Shown: positions 1-8,292 of the stretch, piece by piece
How positions within the stretch are numbered: position 1 is the stretch's first letter
How the letters are laid out: each line of letters starts with the position of its first letter
From: WVWW01 sp041568335
GTDB taxonomy: Bacteria > Acidobacteriota > Polarisedimenticolia > Polarisedimenticolales > Polarisedimenticolaceae
Length of the DNA: 18,116 bases
Assembly: GCA_041568335.1 (NCBI GenBank)
Contig: JBFFZZ010000032.1
Coordinates: 1 to 18,116 of the forward strand
Reading direction: 5' to 3'
Made by a program: the position numbers and the translations under genes
The notes under the pieces: generated by a model
What the model was told of the DNA's origin: nothing
Database searches by the model: none
What the model saw: the letters and a program-made list of their open reading frames with translations, nothing else

Positions 1-1305
1 CTCGGGGATACGGTAGTCCCTCTCGTCGATCGAGCCGATCTGGATTCCGCGATAACGGGTCACGCGGTTGCGGCCCTTCTTCTTCGACTCGTACAACGCC
101 TGATCCGCGTTCTTCGTGAGGGTCGTCACATCCGCACCGTCCCCCGGTCCGATCGCGACGCCCCCGCTGATGGTCACGTTCCCGTTGGGTTGCTTTTCCT
201 GGTGGTTGAACGGGTAATCTTCGATCTCGCGACGGATCCGCTCGGCCGCCTGCTGCGCCGACGGCCCGTCGGTGTCGGGCATCGCGATGATGAACTCCTC
301 GCCACCCCAGCGACAGCACAGGTCGTCCGGACGGACGCTGTTCTTCAACAGCTCACCCAGCGCGCGGAGCAGCTCGTCGCCTTCCGTATGGCCGTTGGTG
401 TCGTTGTAGTTCTTGAAATGGTCGATGTCGAAGATGAACAGCCCGACGGGTTTGGCCGCGCGTTCGGCCTCGACGATCATCTCGCCGAGCTTGGGTTGGA
501 ACGAGCGCTTGTTCATCAACCCGGTCAGCCCGTCGGTGTTGGCCTGATCGGCGAGCCGAGATTTCTGCTGCGCCGTGACCATGGCCAGCGACCCGAGGTT
601 GGTCACCAGCTGGAACATCAGCTTCTCGTTCCGCGGCCGGACGCCCGGTGAGCCGATGCACAGGACGCCGAGGACCTGGTCACCCTCGACCGTGGCATGG
701 ACCAGCGGCCCGACGATGTCGGCCTCTAGGATCGGATGGTTGTCCTCGACGACGATGCCGTCGGAGCGCTTCAGGTTGGCCCAGCCGTCGCGCAGCATGT
801 CCACCTTGTGCTCGGCGGCCCAACCGATCTTGCCCTGTCCGAGCGCGACACGGCGCAGGCCTTCGGGAAGCTCCCCCAGACCACGGTAGGCGATCAACCG
901 CAGCTCGCGATGACTGCCCTGCGGCGAGGAAGCCGTGACGGTCTTGTAGAACAGCACCTGCCCGGGCTGGAAGATCGCCTCGGCGAGCTGCAGGATCAGC
1001 TCCGGTACCCGGCGCTGGTTGAGATCGTAGCTGTTCAGCTCGCGGACGACGCTCGGTAGCGACAACGCCAGGCTGGCCACGGTTCCTTGCTCGCTGCGCA
1101 TGCGCGAGACGATGCGGCTCTGCTCGTTGGCGTGGGCGGTGGCTCGGGCGAGCTTGTCGGTCAGGGCCTGGTTGTCCTTCTGCAGCTGACCTTTGCCCCG
1201 ACCCCCTGCCAGCATCGCCAGCATGGCCGCAAGACCCACCGCGAGGGTCCCCGCGAGGACGGGGTTGGCTTCGAAGAACTGCCAGATGGATTCCAACGCA
1301 GTCAC
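1..1305 (-). CDS. Membrane-anchored GAF-GGDEF diguanylate cyclase (3' end cut by window edge)
   Basis: Predicted to make cyclic di-GMP from two GTP at the inner membrane. Translating the minus strand from GTG at 1305 gives 435 codons with no stop before the window edge. Residues about 15-33 form one hydrophobic helix, followed by a basic/coiled stretch. About 65-260 resembles a GAF-type sensor, including a VLGVLCIGSP strand typical of GAF. The GGDEF domain follows from about 270. The active-site motif is GGEEF at residues 334-338 (bases 292-306), an accepted variant of GGDEF. An RxxD inhibitory site (RPDD, 325-328) sits five residues before it, so product inhibition is likely. The closing GRNRV block lies near base 60, so the catalytic domain is essentially complete and only the C-terminal tail is missing. 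GAGGG about 8-9 nt upstream supports the GTG start. It is divergent from queE. The sensed ligand cannot be told. Confidence 0.88.
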   Translation of the reverse strand, partial: MTALESIWQFFEANPVLAGTLAVGLAAMLAMLAGGRGKGQLQKDNQALTDKLARATAHANEQSRIVSRMRSEQGTVASLALSLPSVVRELNSYDLNQRRVPELILQLAEAIFQPGQVLFYKTVTASSPQGSHRELRLIAYRGLGELPEGLRRVALGQGKIGWAAEHKVDMLRDGWANLKRSDGIVVEDNHPILEADIVGPLVHATVEGDQVLGVLCIGSPGVRPRNEKLMFQLVTNLGSLAMVTAQQKSRLADQANTDGLTGLMNKRSFQPKLGEMIVEAERAAKPVGLFIFDIDHFKNYNDTNGHTEGDELLRALGELLKNSVRPDDLCCRWGGEEFIIAMPDTDGPSAQQAAERIRREIEDYPFNHQEKQPNGNVTISGGVAIGPGDGADVTTLTKNADQALYESKKKGRNRVTRYRGIQIGSIDERDYRIPE

Positions 1306-1492
1306 GGTCGTTTCCCTCGAGCGCGGCCGTGCACGCACCGCCCCTGGATGCCTTCCTTGCAAGGGGCGTTCCGTGTTCTCATTCTTCATAAACCGCCCAA
1401 AAGGCGTCGCCGTGGACTCTCTGACGGCCAATTTGAGGCCCCCACGTGACAACGAGCGTCAGTTCGGGCGGCGAGGCGGGAGGCTCGATAGA

Positions 1493-2140
1493 ATGCCCGG
1501 CGTGCTTCGCGTGACCGAGATCTTTCATTCGATCCAGGGGGAGTCGACCCACGCCGGCCGGCCCTGCGTCTTCGTTCGCCTGACGGGCTGCAACCTCCGC
1601 TGCGTCTGGTGCGACACCGCCTACGCTTTCCACGGCGGGACCGCCATGTCCGTCCCGGATATCGTCGAGCGCGTCCGCGGTTTTGCATGCGAATGGGTCG
1701 AGATCACCGGCGGCGAGCCCCTGCTCCAGGAGGACGTCTACCCGTTGATGCGGTCGCTGGTCGAGGAGGGGTACTCCGTGATGATCGAGACGGGCGGGAG
1801 CTTGCCCATCGACCGGGTTCCGGAGCAGGTTCGCCGAATCATCGACGTGAAATGCCCCGCCAGTGGCGAGGTCGAGCGCAACCGCTGGGAGAACCTCGCG
1901 CTGCTGCGTGAAGGCGACGAGCTGAAGTTCGTGCTTGCCGATCGGGCGGACTACGAATGGGCCGCCGCCCAGGTGCGCGAGCGCGCGCTCGATCGACGAG
2001 CCCCCGTGCTGTTCTCGCCCGTTCACGACGAGCTCGACCCGGGAGAGATGGCGCGCTGGGTGCTGGAGGACCGGTTGCCCGTGCGCGTGCAGCTCCAACT
2101 GCACAAGGCGCTCTGGCCGGGTGTCGAGCAGGGTGTCTGA
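1493..2140 (+). CDS. queE: 7-carboxy-7-deazaguanine synthase QueE
   Basis: Radical-SAM enzyme converting 6-carboxy-tetrahydropterin to 7-carboxy-7-deazaguanine, the ring-contraction step of queuosine/7-deazapurine synthesis. The 215-residue protein opens with FHSIQGES, typical of QueE. The cluster-binding cysteines are C33, C37 and C40 (CNLRCVWC), the CxxxCxxC spacing of the radical-SAM superfamily. The SAM-contacting TGGEPLLQ block and the basic IDVKCPASG segment follow. Length fits the family (about 200-240 residues). ATG 1493 has GGGAGG at 1478-1483, nine bases upstream. An in-frame GTG at 1502 would give VLRVTEIFHS, closer to the usual family N-terminus, and remains possible. queC follows after 1 nt, so the two are co-transcribed; queD and folE are not in the window. 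Confidence 0.95.
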   Translation: MPGVLRVTEIFHSIQGESTHAGRPCVFVRLTGCNLRCVWCDTAYAFHGGTAMSVPDIVERVRGFACEWVEITGGEPLLQEDVYPLMRSLVEEGYSVMIETGGSLPIDRVPEQVRRIIDVKCPASGEVERNRWENLALLREGDELKFVLADRADYEWAAAQVRERALDRRAPVLFSPVHDELDPGEMARWVLEDRLPVRVQLQLHKALWPGVEQGV

Positions 2141-2141
2141 C

Positions 2142-2843
2142 GTGTTTTCGAAGACGGCCGTTGCCTTGCTGTCGGGTGGGATGGACTCCACCGTCACGGC
2201 CGCCCTGGCGATCGCCGAGGGGTTCGACGTGCATGCGCTGACATTCGACTACGGGCAGCGTCACGCCATCGAGGTCCTGCGCGCGAAGGAGATCGCCGCC
2301 GCTCTCGGCGTCGCCGCTCACCGCGTCCTGTCGATCGACCTCGCGGCGCTGGGCGGGTCCTCGTTGACCGACCCCACGATCCCCGTGCGACAGGATGGCG
2401 ACGAGCGGGAGATCGGCGAGGGGATCCCGTCGACCTACGTCCCGGCACGGAACACGGTGTTCCTGTCGCTCGCGATGGCGTGGGCGGAAACCCTGGGCGC
2501 CCGCGATCTGTTCATCGGCGTCAACGTCTTGGACTACAGCGGTTACCCGGACTGCCGGCCCGAGTTCATCGCCGCTTTCGAGGCCCTCGCCCGCCGGGCG
2601 ACGCGTGCCGGGGTCGAGGGGGCGGAGTGGAAGGTGCACGCCCCGCTGATGCAGATGACGAAGGCGCAGATCGCCACCCGGGCGCACGAGCTGGGGATCG
2701 ACCTCGGGCGGACCCTCTCCTGCTACATTCCTGAGGCATCCGGGCGGCCCTGTGGCCGGTGTGATGCTTGCCTGCTGCGGGCCCGCGGATTCGCGGAAGC
2801 GGGCCTGTCCGACCCGGCCCCGGGGGCTGCTTCCGAGAATTGA
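2142..2843 (+). CDS. queC: 7-cyano-7-deazaguanine synthase QueC
   Basis: ATP-dependent enzyme that converts 7-carboxy-7-deazaguanine to preQ0 via an amide, directly downstream of the QueE step. The N-terminus carries the PP-loop ATP-binding motif LLSGGMDST. The middle has the QueC-typical YVPARNTVFLS and GVNVLDYSGYPDCRPEF blocks. The C-terminus carries the zinc-binding cysteine set (SCY, then CGRCDAC), which is diagnostic. The GTG at 2142 lies one base after the queE stop and has AGGG eight bases upstream. An in-frame GTG at 2133, overlapping queE by 8 nt, would add three residues. The encoded 233 residues match the family. It forms an operon with queE. Confidence 0.95.
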   Translation: MFSKTAVALLSGGMDSTVTAALAIAEGFDVHALTFDYGQRHAIEVLRAKEIAAALGVAAHRVLSIDLAALGGSSLTDPTIPVRQDGDEREIGEGIPSTYVPARNTVFLSLAMAWAETLGARDLFIGVNVLDYSGYPDCRPEFIAAFEALARRATRAGVEGAEWKVHAPLMQMTKAQIATRAHELGIDLGRTLSCYIPEASGRPCGRCDACLLRARGFAEAGLSDPAPGAASEN

Positions 2844-2850
2844 TTGGGAA

Positions 2851-2880
2851 TTGGACTTTTTTGCGGTTAGGATTTATAAG
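2851..2880 (+). promoter_or_regulatory. Candidate sigma70-type promoter before the duplicated small protein
   Basis: A conspicuously AT-rich patch in the 69-base gap after queC. It holds a TTG-starting -35-like hexamer TTGGAC (2851-2856) and the -10-like TATAAG (2875-2880), 18 bases apart. Predicted transcription would start near 2887, leaving a short leader with GAGGGAG before ATG 2913. The -35 is poor (3/6) and the -10 good (5/6). The call rests on composition and position only. Confidence 0.5.
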
Positions 2881-2912
2881 GACGGGCCGACCGCCGGCCC
2901 CGAGGGAGATCC

Positions 2913-3311
2913 ATGGAACACAAGGTCGTCGCTCACATGAAGGACGGGACCATCTACAAGGGAATGACGCACGATTTCGACCCGCAGAAGGAGACGTTTC
3001 ACCTTCTCCCGGCGGAGGGCGGTGGAGTGCCCGTTCGCATCGTCGCCGACAAGATGAAGGCCCTTTTCTACGTCCGGGATTACATCGGCAACCGTGATTT
3101 TGTCGCCCGCACGCAGTTTGCCGATGCCCATGCCGCCGACCGCCGCGCGATCGTGAGGTTCAAGGACGGCGAGGAAGTCTGGGGCATCCTCGGTGAGGGG
3201 GCCGACGAGGACAATCAGGGCTTCTTCTTTTTCCCGGTGGACCAAGAGGACAACAACATCCGGATTTACGTCATTCGAACCGCGCTGGAGGAACTGCGTC
3301 TGGTGTCTTGA
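2913..3311 (+). CDS. Small soluble protein of two duplicated KDG-containing beta units, function unknown
   Basis: I do not recognise this 132-residue protein. It has no signal peptide or membrane helix. Two halves align by eye. Residues 4-54 start KVVAHMKDGTIYKG and end in a MKALFYV strand. Residues 78-131 start RAIVRFKDGEEVWG and end in a LEELRLV strand. Each half has a KDG turn (10-12 and 84-86), alternating hydrophobic strands and an acidic or glycine-rich loop. This suggests two small all-beta barrels of SH3/Sm-like type, but that fold is inference. RTQFADAHAADRR links the halves. GAGGGAG just before ATG 2913 fixes the start. It has its own likely promoter and precedes the HU gene by 67 nt, so the two may be co-transcribed. 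A regulatory or nucleic-acid role is possible but unproved. Confidence 0.8.
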   Translation: MEHKVVAHMKDGTIYKGMTHDFDPQKETFHLLPAEGGGVPVRIVADKMKALFYVRDYIGNRDFVARTQFADAHAADRRAIVRFKDGEEVWGILGEGADEDNQGFFFFPVDQEDNNIRIYVIRTALEELRLVS

Positions 3312-3378
3312 GTCAAGCGAAGAACGGCCTGATCGCCCGATCGCGGACAGGCGTGAAGGCTGATAAGGAGTGCCAAGC

Positions 3379-3683
3379 ATGAATAAAGCCGAGCTGGTGG
3401 AACGCGTCGCGCAAAAGACCGGGATGTCGTTGCGAGAAACGCGAACCCTGGTCGACGCGGTGTTCGATCCCGACCCGGCGGTCGGGCTGATCGCCGCAGA
3501 ATTGGTTCAGGGGGGCAAGGTCGCGATCAGCGGCTTCGGAACCTTCGAGGCCCGAGCGCGCAAGGCCCGGGTCGGTCGTAACCCGCACACCGGTGCCGCC
3601 CTCGAAATCCCCGCGACGCGAGCGCCCGCCTTCAAAGCCGGGAAACCGCTCAAGGAGACGCTGCGGCGGGCCGCGGCGGTGGG

Positions 3684-3687
<4 letters not shown>
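3379..3687 (+). CDS. HU/IHF-family DNA-binding protein with a helix-2 insertion
   Basis: Histone-like dimeric protein that bends or coats DNA. The N-terminal helix MNKAELVERVAQKTGMS, the core GGKVAISGFGTFE, the DNA-binding arm GRNPHTG with its intercalating proline, and the closing PAFKAGKPLKE all match the HU family. At 102 residues it is longer than the usual 90. The extra length includes PDPAVGL (31-37) after LVDAVFD, where relatives normally continue straight into the AIAAEL-type part of helix 2; the tail is also slightly extended. ATG 3379 has GGAG eight bases upstream and gives the canonical MNKAEL start, so an upstream in-frame GTG at 3370 is less likely. The gene converges on acs, and the two stop codons share one CTAG. 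Whether it is nearer HU or an IHF subunit cannot be settled by eye. Confidence 0.9.
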
Positions 3688-5648
<1,961 letters not shown>

Positions 5649-5740
5649 GGCGGAAACCTCCATCTGGCGTGCCTGGGAACCATGCTAGCAAGCCGGGGAA
5701 TTCGGTGGGAGGCGATTAGACGCGCGATTCGGGAACCCCG

Positions 5741-5746
5741 TATGAT
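5741..5746 (+). promoter_or_regulatory. Candidate -10 element before the pseudopilin gene
   Basis: TATGAT matches the -10 consensus at five of six positions and lies about 27 bases before the ATG at 5773. No convincing -35 hexamer is present at 16-18 bases upstream. The 124-base gap between acs and the pseudopilin must hold divergent promoters. Confidence 0.3.
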
Positions 5747-5772
5747 GAAGGACGACCCACGAGGTGTGCAGC

Positions 5773-6318
5773 ATGTTCAAACGTCGATCCCGCGGCCAGG
5801 CCGGCTTCACCTACATCGAGATGATGGTCACGGCGACCGTACTGGTCATCCTGGCGAGCATCGCCGTCCCGATGTACCGCTGGGACAACAAGCGACGCAA
5901 GGAGGTCAGGCTCCGCATCACGCTGCAGCAGATGCGTGACGCCATCGACCTGTACAAGAAGTACACCGACGAGGGCCGCATCCTGCTCGAGGACGTCGAT
6001 CAGATGGGTTACCCGCCGGATCTGGAGACGCTGATCGAGGGCGTGACGGTTTCCGATCCGCTGTTCAACCAGGGCAGCGCGGGCAACGTCGGCGCCGGGA
6101 CCCGGGTCGACGACTCGTTCGGCGAGACCACCGAGGGCAAGGTGCTCAAGTTCCTGCTGCGCGAGCCGATCGACCCGATCACCGGCGAGGCGACCTGGGG
6201 GATGCGCTCCTACCAGGACGACTGGGACAGCGATTCGTGGGGCGGCGAGAATCTCTACGATGTTTACAGCCTGTCGGACAAGAAGGCGCTCGACGGGACG
6301 TATTACCGGGATTGGTGA
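5773..6318 (+). CDS. GspG-like type II secretion pseudopilin (orphan)
   Basis: Predicted inner-membrane pseudopilin. The short basic leader MFKRRSRGQAG ends at a prepilin-peptidase site, G11/F12, with the required glutamate at mature position +5 (FTYIE). A hydrophobic helix follows (about 16-35). The body ends in the GspG-type signature PIDPITGEATWG, then SYQD, then WGGENLYDVYS, a calcium-loop and beta region typical of major pseudopilins. The 181 residues are somewhat longer than classic GspG (about 140). GAGG eight bases before ATG 5773 supports this start over an in-frame GTG at 5764. No other secretion or pilus genes are nearby, so its machine is encoded elsewhere. It converges on the secG-tRNA-Leu unit. 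Confidence 0.88.
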   Translation: MFKRRSRGQAGFTYIEMMVTATVLVILASIAVPMYRWDNKRRKEVRLRITLQQMRDAIDLYKKYTDEGRILLEDVDQMGYPPDLETLIEGVTVSDPLFNQGSAGNVGAGTRVDDSFGETTEGKVLKFLLREPIDPITGEATWGMRSYQDDWDSDSWGGENLYDVYSLSDKKALDGTYYRDW

Positions 6319-6355
6319 GCGCCGAGGACCTGCCGTTTACGGCGTGCCGGACTTT

Positions 6356-6442
6356 TGGTGCCGAAGGGGAGACTCGAACTCCCATGGGGTTGCCCCCGCC
6401 GCCCCCTCAAGACGGTGTGTCTACCAATTCCACCACTTCGGC
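6356..6442 (-). tRNA. leuU: tRNA-Leu (GAG anticodon)
   Basis: An 87-nt class II tRNA. Acceptor stem GCCGAAG pairs with CTTCGGC, followed by ACCA with the CCA encoded. The anticodon stem CCGTC/GGCGG has one G-U pair and encloses loop TTGAGGG, giving anticodon GAG (bases 6406-6408), which reads CUC/CUU. There is a long variable arm (GGGGG, CAA loop, CCCC) as expected for leucine, and T arm GGGAG-TTCGAGT-CTCCC. It begins 7 nt after the secG stop codon, so it is almost certainly cut out of the secG transcript. Confidence 0.97.
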
Positions 6443-6449
6443 ACGAGGG

Positions 6450-6830
6450 CTAGTTCCCGTCGGCGGGAGCCGGCGGGTCGTCCGTTCCGGGATCGTCGAC
6501 GGGAGGCAGGGCCGGGAGGCCCGCGTCGTCACCGGTCTCGGCCGGCGCGGTCTGGGGGGCCGGGACCTGCTCGAGCACGCTGTCGGAGGAGCCCCGCGAT
6601 CGCGAGGAAACGATCGAGAGCGCGATCGACGTGAGCATGAACACGACCGCCGCCGCGGTGGTCATCTTGGACAGGGCGGTCGCGGCGCCGCGGGTGCCGA
6701 ACGCGGTCTGGCTGCCGCCGCCGCCGAATGCGCCGGCGAGATCGGCGCGCTTGCCGGTCTGCAGCAACACCACGGCGATGAGGAACAACGCCACGGCGAT
6801 GTGCAACAGGGTCAACAGGATGTTCAGCAT
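6450..6830 (-). CDS. secG: Preprotein translocase subunit SecG
   Basis: Small inner-membrane subunit of the SecYEG channel that assists SecA-driven protein export. The 126-residue protein has two hydrophobic helices (about 1-23 and 54-73). Between them is the SecG loop LLQTGKRADLAGAFGGGGSQTAFGTRGA followed by LSKMT (quoted in part; key residues are the GGGGSQ run and FGTRG). The C-terminal 45 residues are an acidic, proline-rich tail that is variable in this family. GGGAG lies just before ATG 6830. The downstream neighbour at 7 nt is tRNA-Leu(GAG), the same order as secG-leuU in Escherichia coli. An intrinsic terminator upstream ends the HEAT-protein transcript, so secG probably has its own promoter in the 37-base stretch between them or partly depends on read-through. 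Confidence 0.95.
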   Translation of the reverse strand: MLNILLTLLHIAVALFLIAVVLLQTGKRADLAGAFGGGGSQTAFGTRGAATALSKMTTAAAVVFMLTSIALSIVSSRSRGSSDSVLEQVPAPQTAPAETGDDAGLPALPPVDDPGTDDPPAPADGN

Positions 6831-6859
6831 CGGCCACTCCCGGACAGAAAAAGCCTGGG

Positions 6860-6887
6860 AAAAATAGCACGCCCGTCGGGGGCGTGC
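6860..6887 (-). terminator. Rho-independent terminator of the HEAT-repeat gene
   Basis: A perfect 8-bp inverted repeat, GCACGCCC at 6867-6874 and GGGCGTGC at 6880-6887, with a 5-nt loop. On the minus strand it is followed directly by TATTTTT (6866-6860). It lies 12 bases beyond the stop of the HEAT-repeat gene and 29 bases before the secG start. Confidence 0.85.
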
Positions 6888-6899
6888 GACCCGGCCCCC

Positions 6900-8231
6900 C
6901 TAGCCCGGTTTTTGCGCCCCGGCCCGTCGTGGTCGGGAGCCCGCCGGCGGCAGGATCTCGACGAGGGCCGCCCGCTCGTCGCCGGTCAACGTCTGGAGGA
7001 TCCGGGCGTTTCGACGGATCCGCTCGCGCTTCATGATCGAGCGCACCGCGGCGGCGATCTTGCGCCGCGTGAACGCGTCCTCGCGGCCCCAGGCGCGCAG
7101 GAGCAGCGGCAGCTCGTCACGCTTACCGATCTTGGCGACGGCCGAGAGCATGTCGAAGTCGGTCGGGCCCCGGTTGCTGTTGAGCGCCTCGCGGAGATCG
7201 GAGATGGCGACCCGGCTGCCGATGCGCGCGAGCTCGACGTGCGCCTTGGCCCGAACACGCAGGCAGGGGTCGAACCCGGTCTCGCCGCGTGGCTGGTCGG
7301 CGAGGCGGTCGATCAAGTCCTTCAGGCGGTAGATCAGCGACTTCTCGCCGAGCGCGCCGATCACCTCGATCAACGTCTGCAACGGCAGCGGCTCGACGAC
7401 GCGTTCGAGTGCCTCGCCGAGCGAGCGGCCGCGACGGGGCCCCAAGGACTTGAGGACGATTCCCGCGCGGGTACAGTATTCGGGGCGCTCGGCGTGCGCG
7501 CGCATCGTATCCACCAACGGATCGATGACCTCGGCCCCGCAGGCGCTGAGACGCTGAACCGATTCGTTCCACACGGCATAGTCGTCGTCGCCGAGACGCT
7601 CGAGCCAGCCCAGCATCTCCTCCGGGCTCGGGGCGGGATTCGGCGCCGGGCTTGCCGCGAAATCCAACGCGTGTTGCCGCACGACGGCCGAGTCATCCGC
7701 GCAGAGCCGGCGCACGATGCTGCGCCGCTGGTTCAGCCGTAGCGTCCGCAACAGGGAAAACGCGGCCACACGCACGTCGCAGTCTTCGTCCGTATCGAGC
7801 AGGACGTCCAGGACGCGTCGGATCGCCCCGTCCTGCCCGCCGGTGTACTGCTCGACGAGGCCCTGCACCGCTGCGACGCGTACGTCGCGTCGTCTCTCGT
7901 GCTTGAGCGCGCGTTCGAGCGCCGCAACCGAATCGGGCGACGGAAAACGGGCCAGACAGCGCGCCGCGATCAGACGCATCCGCGCGTTTCGATCGAGCAG
8001 CATGGCGATCAGCGGTTCCCGGCCACGCGGGTCGCCGATCGCCGCCAATAAAGGCATGACACGCGCCCTTACGCGGCTATTCGTGCCCTCGAGCGCTTCG
8101 ATCATCGTTTCCACACCTCGTGCGCCGATGATCGAAAGGCGGGCCCGCGCGGAGTCGGCACGTCCCCGTGACCGGCTCCCCAAACGCGAGACCAACTCGG
8201 CAATCTCGTTTGCCCTGGAACGCGCCATCAT
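6900..8231 (-). CDS. HEAT-repeat scaffold protein, function unknown
   Basis: A 443-residue protein made almost wholly of helical HEAT/armadillo-like repeats, expected to act as a soluble binding scaffold. Repeats are visible from about residue 35 to 200: MIEALEGTNSRVRARVMPLLAAIGD, then REPLIAMLLDRNARMRLIAARCLA, then ALERALKHERRRDVRVAAVQGL, then LDVLLDTDEDCDVRVAAFSLLRTL (motifs abridged; each has the DxxVRxxA pattern). Less regular repeats continue to about 400. There is no signal peptide, membrane helix or enzymatic motif. Two adjacent ATG codons (8231, 8228) head the frame but no SD sequence precedes them; upstream lies CAATTTATAA instead, so the start is less certain than for its neighbours. 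The gene diverges from the lipoprotein operon and ends in its own terminator. The partner is unknown. Confidence 0.82.
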   Translation of the reverse strand: MMARSRANEIAELVSRLGSRSRGRADSARARLSIIGARGVETMIEALEGTNSRVRARVMPLLAAIGDPRGREPLIAMLLDRNARMRLIAARCLARFPSPDSVAALERALKHERRRDVRVAAVQGLVEQYTGGQDGAIRRVLDVLLDTDEDCDVRVAAFSLLRTLRLNQRRSIVRRLCADDSAVVRQHALDFAASPAPNPAPSPEEMLGWLERLGDDDYAVWNESVQRLSACGAEVIDPLVDTMRAHAERPEYCTRAGIVLKSLGPRRGRSLGEALERVVEPLPLQTLIEVIGALGEKSLIYRLKDLIDRLADQPRGETGFDPCLRVRAKAHVELARIGSRVAISDLREALNSNRGPTDFDMLSAVAKIGKRDELPLLLRAWGREDAFTRRKIAAAVRSIMKRERIRRNARILQTLTGDERAALVEILPPAGSRPRRAGAQKPG

Positions 8232-8238
8232 TTATAAA
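8210..8238 (+). promoter_or_regulatory. Candidate sigma70 promoter of the lipoprotein-DUF192-peptidase-like operon
   Basis: TTGCCC (8210-8215, 4/6 to the -35 consensus) lies 17 bases before TATAAA (8233-8238, 5/6 to the -10), the ideal spacing. The start would be near 8245, giving a leader of about 48 nt before ATG 8293. The -10 lies in the palindrome ATTTATAAAT, which also reads TATAAA on the other strand at the start of the divergent HEAT gene. Confidence 0.55.
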
Positions 8239-8292
8239 TTGAAACGACCGTGCCGCTTCGAAACGTCGCCGCGCTCTGAGGAAAAACGCTCG

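Noticed and set aside
1306..1492. Palindrome CCTTGCAAGG (1355-1364) and GCCCCT/AGGGGC arms between the GGDEF gene and queE as an operator
   Set aside because: Short repeats of this kind are expected by chance in GC-rich DNA, and no promoter pair could be placed convincingly around them.
1386..1688. preQ1 riboswitch upstream of queE-queC
   Set aside because: The gap before queE shows no recognisable preQ1 aptamer (no A-rich tail after a small C-rich hairpin leading to an SD).
6331..6344. GCCGT-TT-ACGGC inverted repeat between the pseudopilin and tRNA-Leu genes as a bidirectional terminator
   Set aside because: The loop is only two bases and no T-run follows directly on either strand; only a short TTTT lies 8 bases further on.
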